The position numbers and the translations under genes were made by a program. From Burkholderiales bacterium (GTDB taxonomy: Bacteria > Pseudomonadota > Gammaproteobacteria > Burkholderiales > Burkholderiaceae_C), in NCBI GenBank assembly GCA_947381415.1, contig CANCVB010000004.1, forward strand, positions 62,001 to 126,000: a stretch of DNA of 64,000 nt, given 5' to 3'. Shown here one piece after another: positions 27,730-35,795 of this stretch (positions within the stretch are counted from its first letter, which is position 1; every line of letters starts with the position of its first letter). The notes under the pieces are model-generated. The model was not told the origin of the DNA. It worked only from the letters and a program-made list of their open reading frames with translations, and searched no databases.

Positions 27730-27758
27730 TAAATGGGAGGGGTTTAGATTATTTCAAG
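27730..27758 (-). promoter_or_regulatory. sigma-32 heat-shock promoter of grpE-dnaK-dnaJ
   Basis: On the minus strand CTTGAAA (27752-27758), 14-nt spacer, CCCATTTA (27730-27737). This is close to the E. coli RpoH consensus CTTGAAA, 13-17 nt, CCCCATnT. Position between the FKBP stop and grpE supports it. I saw no CIRCE/HrcA operator. Confidence 0.8.
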
Positions 27759-27771
27759 AGGGCGGCAGATG

Positions 27772-28143
27772 TCAGCCCTCAACGCCCAGCAACTCAACTT
27801 CGAACAACAAGGTGGCGTTGGGTGGGATGACCCCGCCAGCGCCGCGCGCGCCATAGCCGAGTTCGGCGGGGATGAGCAGGCTGCGCTTGCCGCCAATCTT
27901 CATGCCTTGCACGCCTTCGTCCCAGCCCTGGATCACCATGCCTTGGCCGAGGCCGAACTCAAAGGGGTCGTTGCGGTCCAGGCTGGAGTCAAACTTGGCG
28001 CCTTTTTCCCCCTCATCCCAAAGCCAGCCGGTGTAATGCACTGTCACATAGTGCCCCGCTTGGGCTGTTTCGCCCTCGCCGTGGTGGGTGTCTTCGTACT
28101 GCAAGCCGCTGGCGGTAGTGATCATGGTCAAACTCTGGGTCAT
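27772..28143 (-). CDS. FKBP-type peptidyl-prolyl cis-trans isomerase
   Basis: 123 residues from ATG 28143; an in-frame ATG at 28125 ([12 protein letters not shown]) gives a form nearer the family's usual N-terminus, so the start is uncertain. The FKBP fold is clear: [20 protein letters not shown], then the catalytic-pocket strings [33 protein letters not shown] and [14 protein letters not shown]. It has no signal peptide, so it is cytoplasmic, unlike FkpA. It speeds proline isomerisation during folding. It lies upstream of the heat-shock operon and is separated from it by a terminator-like hairpin. Confidence 0.93.
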   Translation of the reverse strand: MTQSLTMITTASGLQYEDTHHGEGETAQAGHYVTVHYTGWLWDEGEKGAKFDSSLDRNDPFEFGLGQGMVIQGWDEGVQGMKIGGKRSLLIPAELGYGARGAGGVIPPNATLLFEVELLGVEG

Positions 28144-28250
28144 CAAAAGAAGTCCGCGAGTTTAAGCCCAAGGCGACGGCAGCCATGGCTTAGGTGAAAA
28201 CCCCAGTTTTTCATCTTCATGCCAAGATTGCTTTTTTGATTGGAGATGAG

Positions 28251-29657
28251 ATGCAAGCCGCAGACATGACCCTCACCCAAGCGCGTGCCGCGCTAGCCGC
28301 CAAATCCATCAGTGCTGCCGAGTATGCGCAGGCCTTGATCGATGTGCAACAAGCCCAAGCATCGCTCAATGCGTGGGTCAGCCAAGATAACGATACGCTG
28401 TTGGCCGCCGCGCGTGCCTGTGACAGCGGTGGCTGGTGCCTGCAAGCCGATAAGGCCTTGGCAGGCATCCCCATCGCCTTAAAGGACAACATCGATACCT
28501 TGTCGTTGACCACCTCAGGGGGGACGCCAGCTTTGAAGGACGCCCAACCCTTGCACAACGCGCCGGTGGCGCAAAGTTTGTTCGATGCCGGCGCCTTGCT
28601 GGCAGGCAAAACCAATATGCATGAACTGGCATTTGGTATCAGCACCAACAACGCCTATACCGGCGCAACCCGTAATCCCTGGCACCACGACATGATTGCC
28701 GGGGGCAGCAGTGGTGGTTCAGCGGCGGCGGTGGCCGCACGCATGGTGCCAGCCGCTTTGGGCACGGACACGGGAGCGTCTGTGCGATTGCCCGCAGCCT
28801 TGTGCGGCGTGGTGGGCTTTCGTCCCACGGTAGGGCGCTATTCAGGGACGGGCATCATTCCTATTTCCCATACCCGCGATACCGCTGGCCCTGTCACCCG
28901 TAGCGTGCAGGATGCGGCCTTGTTGGACAGCGTGCTGTGCGGTGCACCTATGGGCTTGGACACGATGGACCTTCATGGTTTGCGCTTAGGCGTGCCGCGT
29001 GTGGATTTTTACCAAGGCGCAGAGACGGAGGTATTGGATGCCATGGAAGCCTTGCTGGGGCAACTCGCCCGCGCGGGCGTGACCTTGGTCGAGGGCGACG
29101 TGGCGGGTATGTCTGCTTTGAATGCGCAAGTGGGTTTTCCTGTGGCGCTTTACGAGTTGACGGTAGACCTGCCGGCTTACTTGGCACACAACCGTTACAA
29201 GCTGAATCTGGCTCAAATTGCGGAAAAAATTGCCAGTCCCGATGTGGCAGGCATTGTGGGTTCACAGTTGGGTGACCAAGCCATGCCTCGCGCGGCTTAC
29301 GAGGCGGCACTCAAAGCGCGCGTGCATTTACAAGCGGTGTTTGCTGAGCATTTCGCATCGCATCGTTTGGATGCCTTGGTGTTTCCCACCGCCATCTTGC
29401 CTGCGCGACCAATCGGCCAAGATGAAACTGTGGATCTCAATGGCGTTCAAGTGCCGACCTTCCCCACCTATATCCGCAACACCGATCCCGGCAGCAATGC
29501 CGGCATTCCGGGCATTAGCATTCCCATGGGTTTGACCAAAGCCGGTCTGCCATTGGGGCTGGAGTTAGATGGTCCCGTCTCTAGCGACCGGCGGTTGTTG
29601 GCGGTGGCCGCAGCGATTGAAGCCGTGTTGCCGCCCATGCCCGCGCCCAAGCGCTAA
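28251..29657 (+). CDS. amidase signature family hydrolase
   Basis: 468 residues from ATG 28251, chosen because GGAG lies 5 nt upstream; a GTG at 28194 without a ribosome site would extend it. The amidase signature is complete. The catalytic Lys is in IALKDNIDT, and the Ser-cis-Ser pair lies in GGSSGGSAAAVAARMVPAAL and DTGASVRLPAALCG. Members hydrolyse aryl and indole acetamides, mandelamide or Glu-tRNA; the solitary gene without gatB/gatC excludes the last. It converges with the Bug gene 5 nt away. The substrate is unknown; an aromatic amide would fit the region. Confidence 0.88.
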   Translation: MQAADMTLTQARAALAAKSISAAEYAQALIDVQQAQASLNAWVSQDNDTLLAAARACDSGGWCLQADKALAGIPIALKDNIDTLSLTTSGGTPALKDAQPLHNAPVAQSLFDAGALLAGKTNMHELAFGISTNNAYTGATRNPWHHDMIAGGSSGGSAAAVAARMVPAALGTDTGASVRLPAALCGVVGFRPTVGRYSGTGIIPISHTRDTAGPVTRSVQDAALLDSVLCGAPMGLDTMDLHGLRLGVPRVDFYQGAETEVLDAMEALLGQLARAGVTLVEGDVAGMSALNAQVGFPVALYELTVDLPAYLAHNRYKLNLAQIAEKIASPDVAGIVGSQLGDQAMPRAAYEAALKARVHLQAVFAEHFASHRLDALVFPTAILPARPIGQDETVDLNGVQVPTFPTYIRNTDPGSNAGIPGISIPMGLTKAGLPLGLELDGPVSSDRRLLAVAAAIEAVLPPMPAPKR

Positions 29658-29662
29658 GGTTC

Positions 29663-30676
29663 TCAAGACTCGGCTGTAAAGCCGATGCGTTTGACAATCG
29701 GGCCCCATTGCTCGTAGAGGCGGCGCATCTCTTTGGCCATCTCGTCGGGCGTGCTTCCCAAGGTGGACAGGCCTTGGAGCGCCAAGCTCTCGATCACTGC
29801 TTTGTCTTTCAAGGCATTGTTGATGGCCGCGTTGGCCGCAGCGATGGTGCTGGCAGGCGTTTTGGCAGGTGCAAAAAAACCAAACCATTCTTCCACCGTC
29901 AGGTTGGCAAACCCTTGCTCGGCAAAGGTGGGAACGTCTGGCACGAAGGGCGATCGCGTTTTGCCCGATGTTGCCAAGATACGCAATTTGCCTGCGCGGT
30001 GGTTGGCCAAAAAATCACCGTGGGGTGTGAACATGGCGGGCAATTGGCCACCAATCACATCGGTGACCCCAGGTACCGAGCCACGGTAGGCCACGTGCTG
30101 CATGGCCACGCCGGTCTCTAGGCTCAGCAAGGCACCCAAGAAGTGCGGGGTAGAGCCAGCCGCAGGCGAGCCATAGTTGGCGCGCTCCGGATTGGCTTTG
30201 CACCATGCCACAAAGTCTTTCACACTCTTCACGCTGGCCGGCACCATGGGACCCACTGCCAAACCGTGCGACAGCACCGAGGCCATGCTGACCGGCGCAA
30301 AGTCTTTGAACGGGTCGTAGCTGAGACTGCGGTAAATGTGCGGGTAAATCAGCAGCATGGAATAAGCGCTGAGCAACAAGGTGTTGCCATCGGGTGCGGC
30401 GTTTTTCACAGCCTCAATCGCAATGCGACCGCCAGCGCCCGTTTTGTTCTCCACCACACCGTTGTTGCGACTGTAGGCGGTGCCGCCAAGCTTGTCCGCC
30501 ACCCGACGACTGGTGGTGTCTGCCGTGCCTCCGGCTGGAAAACCACACAAGATTTTCACTTGCTCGACGGGCAAAGTGTTTTGTGCCAAGGCGGCGAAGG
30601 GGGCCAGCACGGCGGATGCCAGCGGTAAGCCAAGGGTTTGCAGTGCGAGGCGACGGGAAGAGGCGTTGGGGTTCAT
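29663..30676 (-). CDS. Bug family periplasmic solute-binding protein (TctC-like)
   Basis: 337 residues with an export signal (SSRRLALQTLGLPLASAVLA, cleavage near ALAQ) that has a twin Arg. The Bug fold shows in KILCGFPAGGTADTTSRRVA and the later GVTDVIGGQLPAMFTPHGD. Bug proteins bind carboxylates, often aromatic or dicarboxylic acids. No TctA or TctB genes are near. Its start overlaps the acyl-CoA ligase stop by 4 nt, so it is co-expressed with the ligase and crotonase and probably binds the same phenolic acid, for uptake or sensing. Confidence 0.92.
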   Translation of the reverse strand: MNPNASSRRLALQTLGLPLASAVLAPFAALAQNTLPVEQVKILCGFPAGGTADTTSRRVADKLGGTAYSRNNGVVENKTGAGGRIAIEAVKNAAPDGNTLLLSAYSMLLIYPHIYRSLSYDPFKDFAPVSMASVLSHGLAVGPMVPASVKSVKDFVAWCKANPERANYGSPAAGSTPHFLGALLSLETGVAMQHVAYRGSVPGVTDVIGGQLPAMFTPHGDFLANHRAGKLRILATSGKTRSPFVPDVPTFAEQGFANLTVEEWFGFFAPAKTPASTIAAANAAINNALKDKAVIESLALQGLSTLGSTPDEMAKEMRRLYEQWGPIVKRIGFTAES

Positions 30677-32550
30677 GGGTGGTGACTTTCTGAATGAGGG
30701 CAGAGCGTGTGGGGAACGAGTCCTTGGTGAAAATTGTGCACGAGTTGATCACGGTGTTTCAAAACCGCGCGCTGGTTGATTGAACCCTTGTCGGTCACCT
30801 CGCCCTTGTCGATGGAAGCCGGCTCTGAAAGCAGCAACAAGCGGGCGACCCGGTTGGCGCTGCCTGTGGCTTTGGCGGCCAGTTGGTTCAACACGGTTTG
30901 GAAATGCGCCAACACCTGGGGGTGGGCCAAGACCTCGGCCATGGGGGCAGTGGCAGGCAGGTCTGCCAAGTCCCGTACCTTGGGCGTGGTGAACAGCATG
31001 GCACCCACTTCCTTCATGTTCAAACCCGTGATGACCGCGTCTTGCACATAGGGCGCGCCTGCCGCGATGATCTTGGCCCGCAGCGGCCCCACGCTCACAA
31101 AGGTGCCTGTCGCGAGTTTGAAATCTTCGGCAATGCGCCCGTCGAACTTCAAACCCAGGTGGATGTTGCTGGGGTCGATCCAGGTCACGGCGTCGCCGCT
31201 TTTGAAGAAACCTTCCTCGTCAAAGGCCTCGGCAGTGGCTTCGGGCGATCTCCAATACCCTGGGGTGATGTTGGGGCCTTGGTAGCGCACCTCCACTTTG
31301 TCGCCCATGGGCACCAGCTTCAACCGCATGCCCGCAGCGGGCAAGCCCAGGTCACCTGATTTCACCTCGGGGCGGGGCACAAATATGGCAAACGGCCCAG
31401 ACTCGGTCATGCCCAAGCCCGTGCCCATGACGATGCGCTCGCCCACCTCGCGTTCTTGGGAGGCATGCAAGCTGTCCCAGATGGGTTGGGCCAAGGCCGC
31501 ACCCGAGTAGAAAAACATGCGCACTTTGCTGAGCAGGTTGCGCCGCAGCACATCGTCGGTGTGCATGGCATTGGCGATGGCTTCCAAGCCGGTGGGCACA
31601 TTGAAATACACCGTGGGCGCGATTTCACGCAGGTTGCGCAAGGTTTCACCCATGAGGGCTGGGACGGGCTTGCCGTCATCGATGTACAAAGAGCCGCCGT
31701 GGAACATGGTGAGGCCCATGTTGTGGTTGCCACCAAAGGTGTGGTTCCAGGGCAGCCAATCCACCAAGACAGGCGGCGACTCGCCCAGCACGGGCATGGA
31801 CTGCAGCATTTGCTGCTGGTTGGCGCACCACATGCCGTGGGTGTTGATCACGCCCTTGGGCATGTTGGTCGAGCCTGAGGTGAACAGGAATTTCACCACC
31901 GTGTCAGGGCCGGTGGCCGCCAGCGCTTGGTCCACGGCAGGGGTGTCGGTGGTTTCAAACAACGCAGCCAGGGGGGTGTGCGAACGCTGGTCCAATTGGC
32001 CAAAGGCCAACACCACCTCGGTGTCGGCGGGGACTGTGGCTTGAATGGCCGCGCCGTATTTGCTGGCCTCGGTGGCAAACACCAAGCCTGGCGTGAGCTT
32101 GCTGAGGATGTGACGCAGCTTGTCAAAGTCTTTGCTGATCGTGGAATAGGCCGGGGACACGGGGCAATAAGGCACGCCCACCATCATGCAAGCCAGCGCC
32201 ACCATGGCGTGTTCTAGGCTGTTTTCGCTCAGGATGACCACAGGCCGCTCGGGGCTCAGTTGCCGGTCCAAAAAGGCCTGGCCGATGCGCCGTGCGCCCG
32301 CCACCGCCTGCGCGTAGATGAGGTGCTCCCAGTCGCCCGTGCTGCCATCGGCCAAGCGTTTGCGCCGTGCCAAAAAGGTGCGCTCGGGCGTCACCCTGGC
32401 CCAATGCAGCAGCTTGTCGGTCATGCGTGGGGGGTGCGGCGCCAAGGCTTGCTCGGCTTGCACATACTGAACGCCCTCTGGCGTTTGCTCACGCTGGATG
32501 CGCGTGATGCCATAGCGCATGGCGCGGTACTGGGGTTCGGCCAGACTCAT
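30673..32550 (-). CDS. fcs: feruloyl-CoA synthase-like AMP-dependent ligase
   Basis: 625 residues, the length of feruloyl-CoA synthases. The N-terminus (YGITRIQREQTPEGVQYV) and the phrase SPAYSTISKDFDKLRHILSK match that family, and the AMP motif is KFLFTSGSTNMPKGVINTHG. It would activate ferulate or coumarate to the CoA thioester, the first step of CoA-dependent side-chain removal. It overlaps both the crotonase upstream and the Bug gene downstream by 4 nt. Substrate range is inferred from family and context; other aryl acids remain possible. Confidence 0.82.
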   Translation of the reverse strand: MSLAEPQYRAMRYGITRIQREQTPEGVQYVQAEQALAPHPPRMTDKLLHWARVTPERTFLARRKRLADGSTGDWEHLIYAQAVAGARRIGQAFLDRQLSPERPVVILSENSLEHAMVALACMMVGVPYCPVSPAYSTISKDFDKLRHILSKLTPGLVFATEASKYGAAIQATVPADTEVVLAFGQLDQRSHTPLAALFETTDTPAVDQALAATGPDTVVKFLFTSGSTNMPKGVINTHGMWCANQQQMLQSMPVLGESPPVLVDWLPWNHTFGGNHNMGLTMFHGGSLYIDDGKPVPALMGETLRNLREIAPTVYFNVPTGLEAIANAMHTDDVLRRNLLSKVRMFFYSGAALAQPIWDSLHASQEREVGERIVMGTGLGMTESGPFAIFVPRPEVKSGDLGLPAAGMRLKLVPMGDKVEVRYQGPNITPGYWRSPEATAEAFDEEGFFKSGDAVTWIDPSNIHLGLKFDGRIAEDFKLATGTFVSVGPLRAKIIAAGAPYVQDAVITGLNMKEVGAMLFTTPKVRDLADLPATAPMAEVLAHPQVLAHFQTVLNQLAAKATGSANRVARLLLLSEPASIDKGEVTDKGSINQRAVLKHRDQLVHNFHQGLVPHTLCPHSESHHP

Positions 32551-33317
32551 TGGCTTTCAACCTTGGCGGCGCGGCCTTGCAAAAATGCCTCCACCCGTGC
32601 CTTGGCCTCAGGCGCGGCTTGGGTGATGGAGGACATCAGTGACTCGGTGACAAAACCGTGGTCTGCCGCTTGTTCGGCGATGCGCGGCAGGGCGTGCATG
32701 AGGGCGTAGTTGGTCAATGGTGCATTGGTGGCGATGCGTTTGGCCAACTCCAGGGCTTTGTCAAACGCGGTGCCTGCGGGCACCAGGTACTGCGCAAAAC
32801 CAATGCGCTCGCCGTCCACTGCGTTGTACACACGGCCCGTCATCATCATGTCGGTCATGCGTGCCACGCCAATCAGCTTGGGGATGCGCACCGCGCCACC
32901 GCCGCCCACAAAAATACCGCGTGTGCCTTCTGGCAAGGCGTAAAAAGTGGTGTCGTCCGCCACGCGAATGTGGCAAGACGCCGCCAACTCCAAACCACCA
33001 CCGACCACCGCGCCTTGCAAGGCCGCCACCACGGGCACCGCGCCAAACTGAATGCGCTCGAAAGCGCTGTGCCACAGGCGGGCATGGTGCATGCCTTCGC
33101 CTGCGTCTCGGGTTTGCAGTTCGCTCAGGTCCAGCCCCGCACAAAAGTGCTCGCCACTGCCGCACAGAACCGCCGCTTTGGTGTGGGCGGGCAGGGTGTC
33201 AAAGGTGTGGCGCAGGGCCAGGATGAGCCCGTCGTTCAAGGCGTTTCGCTTGGCCGCGCGGGTGATGCGCACCACGGCCACATCGTCATGCATTTCTAGG
33301 TGTAGATCAGAGGTCAT
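32547..33317 (-). CDS. crotonase/enoyl-CoA hydratase family protein
   Basis: 256 residues. The oxyanion-hole segments are FCAGLDLSEL and GAVVGGGLELAASCHI. Candidate acid residues are the Glu in GGGLEL and the Glu in YALPEGTRGIF. This pattern is nearer to hydratase/isomerase members than to the hydroxycinnamoyl-CoA hydratase-lyase (Ech/HCHL) that makes vanillin. With the ligase and the divergent CouO-like hydrolase, a role as hydratase in a beta-oxidation-like route for hydroxycinnamoyl-CoA is the better guess. It is the first gene of the operon crotonase, ligase, Bug. Confidence 0.85.
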   Translation of the reverse strand: MTSDLHLEMHDDVAVVRITRAAKRNALNDGLILALRHTFDTLPAHTKAAVLCGSGEHFCAGLDLSELQTRDAGEGMHHARLWHSAFERIQFGAVPVVAALQGAVVGGGLELAASCHIRVADDTTFYALPEGTRGIFVGGGGAVRIPKLIGVARMTDMMMTGRVYNAVDGERIGFAQYLVPAGTAFDKALELAKRIATNAPLTNYALMHALPRIAEQAADHGFVTESLMSSITQAAPEAKARVEAFLQGRAAKVESQ

Positions 33318-33365
33318 GGACTTGTCTCGGGTCGTTATAGTGGATGCCTAGGATCTTATTCGACC

Positions 33366-34229
33366 ATGAACCACGAACACCTGATTGCGATTGACATCCA
33401 CACCCACGCCGAAGTGAGTTGCTGGAACCCGTTTGACAACTACGGCGAGGAATACGACCGCGCCGCGGACAAGTATTTCGGCTCGGACCGCCGCCCCACC
33501 ATCGAAGAAACCGTGGCCTATTACCGCGAGCGCAAGATTGGCTTGGTGATGTTCACGGTGGACGCCGAGTCCCACATGGGGCGTCGCCGCATCCCGAACG
33601 AGGAAATCGCCAAAGCCGCGCGTGACAACAGCGACATGATGGTGGCCTTTGCCAGCATCGACCCGCACAAGGGAAAGATGGGCGCACGCGAAGCTGAACG
33701 CCTCATCAAGGAAGAGGGTGTGCGCGGCTTCAAGTTCCACCCCACGGTGCAGGGCTACCACCCTTACGACAAGATGGCTTGGCCGATTTACGAGGTGATC
33801 AACGCGCACAAGCTGCCGGCCATTTTTCACACTGGCCACAGCGGCATTGGCTCGGGCATGCGCTGCGGCGGTGGGCTGAAGCTGGCCTACAGCAACCCCA
33901 TGCACTTGGACGAGGTGGCGGCCGATTGGGGCGACATGCAAATCGTCATGGCTCACCCCAGTTTTCCTTGGCAGGACGAGGCCTTGAGTGTGGCCATGCA
34001 CAAGCCCAATGTCTGGATCGACCTCTCGGGTTGGAGTCCCAAGTACTTCCCGAAAAGCCTGGTTCAGTATTCGAACACTTTGCTCAAAGACCGCGTGCTG
34101 TTTGGCAGCGACTACCCGCTCATCACGCCAGAGCGTTGGATGAAAGACTTTGAGGTGGCGGGCTTCAAGCCCGAGGTGATGCCGGGCATCTTGAAGGGCA
34201 ATGCGGTGAGGTTGCTGGGCTTGGCATAG
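33366..34229 (+). CDS. amidohydrolase superfamily protein, CouO-like aryl-beta-ketoacyl-CoA hydrolase
   Basis: 287 residues, TIM-barrel amidohydrolase_2 type. Metal-site motifs are IDIHTHAEVS at the start, AIFHTGHSGIG, MAHPSFPWQDEALSVAMHK and FGSDYPLITPERWM. The pattern agrees with the group that includes CouO of Rhodococcus jostii, which hydrolyses 4-hydroxyphenyl-beta-ketoacyl-CoA to 4-hydroxybenzoate and acetyl-CoA. The divergent crotonase-ligase operon (48 nt between starts) supports this role. Gamma-resorcylate-decarboxylase-type activity is the main alternative. The family is near certain, the exact reaction about even odds. Confidence 0.8.
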   Translation: MNHEHLIAIDIHTHAEVSCWNPFDNYGEEYDRAADKYFGSDRRPTIEETVAYYRERKIGLVMFTVDAESHMGRRRIPNEEIAKAARDNSDMMVAFASIDPHKGKMGAREAERLIKEEGVRGFKFHPTVQGYHPYDKMAWPIYEVINAHKLPAIFHTGHSGIGSGMRCGGGLKLAYSNPMHLDEVAADWGDMQIVMAHPSFPWQDEALSVAMHKPNVWIDLSGWSPKYFPKSLVQYSNTLLKDRVLFGSDYPLITPERWMKDFEVAGFKPEVMPGILKGNAVRLLGLA

Positions 34230-34247
34230 ACCTTGGCGATGGCCCCT

Positions 34248-34275
34248 TTGCAAACCTCGTTTTGATCAGCATAAT
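34248..34275 (+). promoter_or_regulatory. candidate sigma-70 promoter of the 62-residue membrane protein gene
   Basis: TTGCAA (34248-34253), 16-nt spacer, CATAAT (34270-34275), about 50 nt before the ATG at 34326. Confidence 0.45.
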
Positions 34276-34325
34276 GCCTGAGCTTTGTCAAAATCATTCA
34301 CTGACTGCAACTGTTGGAGCTGCCC

Positions 34326-34514
34326 ATGTCCCCATCTACTTTTATTTTCGTGCTCTTCGTGTTGTTGGTGGTGCTGTTTGCCACCCAAACCTATTCCCTG
34401 AAAAGCTGGCTTTTCAGTGGCAGTTTGATGGCCAACAAACCCGGCGACAACAAATTGCGTGAGAACCCCGACTTTGGCAAAAAACTCATGGCCAATCCAC
34501 TGGACGGCCGCTAA
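34326..34514 (+). CDS. small single-pass membrane protein, unknown
   Basis: 62 residues from ATG 34326 with GGAG 10 nt upstream. Residues 5-22 form one transmembrane helix (TFIFVLFVLLVVLFATQT), and the remaining 40 are charged and rich in Asn, Lys and Pro (ANKPGDNKLRENPDFGKKLM). It has its own plausible promoter and a terminator-like hairpin behind it, so it looks like a real monocistronic gene and not chance. I do not recognise a family. Confidence 0.6.
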   Translation: MSPSTFIFVLFVLLVVLFATQTYSLKSWLFSGSLMANKPGDNKLRENPDFGKKLMANPLDGR

Positions 34515-34528
34515 GCCGCCAGTCCCCG

Positions 34529-34555
34529 CCGCAAGCCCTTGCGGGCTGAGGTTTT
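34529..34555 (+). terminator. terminator-like hairpin after the small membrane protein gene
   Basis: CCGCAA (34529-34534), loop GCCC, TTGCGG (34539-34544), or alternatively AGCCC/GGGCT, followed by GAGGTTTTA. The T-run is short. It also lies just beyond the convergent methyltransferase stop. Confidence 0.4.
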
Positions 34556-35672
34556 ACAGGTCGCCCCACACCTCTTGCGCTGTTTCCACCACCAAGCGCA
34601 GTTTGTTGCGCTGGTCTTCCACGGCGATGTTGTTGCCGTGCACCGTGCTGGAGAAACCGCACTGGGGTGACAGCGCCAACTGTGACAAGGGTGCGTATTT
34701 GGCGGCCTCGTCGATGCGGCGTTTCAAGCTGTCTTTGCTCTCCATCGCGCCAAACTTGGTGGTGACCAAGCCCAACACCACCAGCTTGTCCTTGGCCAAA
34801 TAGCGCAGGGGGCGGAAGTCGCCGCTGCGGTCGTCGTCGTACTCCAGGAAGTAGGCGTCGATGTTCATCTCAGACAGCAGGGCCTCAGCCACGGGCTCGT
34901 AGTTGCCTGCAGCGGCGTGGGTGCTCTTGAAGTTGCCACGGCACAGGTGCATGGCCAAGGTCATGCCCGCTGGCTTTTGCGCCACCACCTTGTTGATGAA
35001 GGCGGCATAGCGGTGGGGCAATTCATTGGGGTCGTCGCCACGCGCGCGGGCGGCTTCACGCATTTTGTCGTCGCACAAATAGGCCAGGTTGGTGTCGTCC
35101 ATTTGCACATAGGTGCAACCCGCGGCGGCCAATGCGCGCAATTCGTCGCCATAGGCCTGGGCCACATCGTCGTAAAACGCGGGGTCAAGCTCGGGGTAGG
35201 CGTCTTTGCTGATGCCCGCGCGGCCACCCCGGAAATGCAGCATGGTGGGCGAGGGGATGGTCACCTTGGGTGTGCTGCCATGGGCAATTTGCGACTTCAG
35301 GTAGTTGAAGTCGGCGAGTTGGATGTCTTTGACGTGGCGCACTTTGTCGATCACGCGGATGACGGGTGGGGCCAGTTCTTGGGTGCCGTCAGGGCGCTCG
35401 ATGGTGACGGGCACGTCGGTTTTGACGCCGCCCATTTGCTCCAGAAAGTCGATATGGAAATAGGTGCGACGGAATTCGCCGTCGGTGATGGATTTGAGGC
35501 CCACGTCCTCTTGGAACTTGACGATCTCCGTGATGGCTTTGTCTTCCACCACACGCAGTTGCTCGGGCGTGATCTGGCCTTTGGCCTTTTGCTCACGGGC
35601 TTCCAGCAGGTAGGCGGGGCGCAAAAAACTGCCAACGTGGTCGTAGCGGGCGGGGATGTGGGGAACAGTCAT
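34554..35672 (-). CDS. MetE C-terminal-like (cobalamin-independent methionine synthase family) methyltransferase
   Basis: 372 residues, equal to only the catalytic half of MetE (about 750). It starts RYDHVGSFLRPAYLLEAREQ. The zinc-ligand pattern is present: His and Cys in HLCRGNFKS and a late Cys in LSPQCGFSS, with the substrate-site phrase CTYVQMDDTNLAYL. Stand-alone proteins of this type (YxjG/YxjH-like) transfer methyl groups to thiols, but donors and acceptors vary. It is divergent from a VanA-like oxygenase, and a GTATAC box lies in its promoter region, so joint control with O-demethylation is possible. It is unlikely to be the cell's only methionine synthase. Confidence 0.85.
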   Translation of the reverse strand: MTVPHIPARYDHVGSFLRPAYLLEAREQKAKGQITPEQLRVVEDKAITEIVKFQEDVGLKSITDGEFRRTYFHIDFLEQMGGVKTDVPVTIERPDGTQELAPPVIRVIDKVRHVKDIQLADFNYLKSQIAHGSTPKVTIPSPTMLHFRGGRAGISKDAYPELDPAFYDDVAQAYGDELRALAAAGCTYVQMDDTNLAYLCDDKMREAARARGDDPNELPHRYAAFINKVVAQKPAGMTLAMHLCRGNFKSTHAAAGNYEPVAEALLSEMNIDAYFLEYDDDRSGDFRPLRYLAKDKLVVLGLVTTKFGAMESKDSLKRRIDEAAKYAPLSQLALSPQCGFSSTVHGNNIAVEDQRNKLRLVVETAQEVWGDL

Positions 35673-35714
35673 GGGGCCTCCATTGCAAGAATGTTTGAAT
35701 GCTAACCCCTCCTC

Positions 35715-35724
35715 AGGTATACAA
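35715..35724. promoter_or_regulatory. GTATAC box 1, candidate GntR operator
   Basis: AGGTATACAA, 8 of 10 identical to the perfect TTGTATACAA at 35777-35786. The centres are 62 bp apart, about six helical turns. It lies near the methyltransferase start. Confidence 0.5.
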
Positions 35725-35756
35725 AAATAAGGAAAAACCTTAAAAACACCTGTTTA

Positions 35757-35785
35757 TTGGCGATGAATTTCAATCCTTGTATACA
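35757..35785 (+). promoter_or_regulatory. candidate promoter of the Rieske oxygenase gene
   Basis: TTGGCG (35757-35762), 17-nt spacer, TATACA (35780-35785). The -10 is part of the GTATAC palindrome. The predicted start point near 35792 is only about 4 nt before the preferred ATG. Confidence 0.4.
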
Positions 35786-35786
35786 A
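35777..35786. promoter_or_regulatory. GTATAC box 2, perfect palindrome TTGTATACAA, candidate GntR operator
   Basis: A perfect 10-bp palindrome of the form bound by FCD-type GntR regulators. It overlaps the -10 of the Rieske promoter. A GntR/FCD gene follows the oxygenase directly, so autoregulation and repression of the oxygenase are likely. Confidence 0.6.
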
Positions 35787-35795
35787 TTTGTATCC

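Noticed and set aside
28251-29657. Amidase as GatA of the glutamyl-tRNA amidotransferase
   Set aside because: No gatB or gatC nearby, and the gene sits alone beside aromatic genes.
32547-33317. Calling the crotonase a hydroxycinnamoyl-CoA hydratase-lyase (ech)
   Set aside because: The adjacent ligase invites it, but the active-site strings look like hydratase/isomerase members, and a CouO-like hydrolase next door suggests the non-lyase route.
33348-34253. A 301-codon open frame opposite the CouO-like gene
   Set aside because: His/Gln/Val-rich composition typical of an antisense shadow; the plus-strand protein has complete metal-site motifs.
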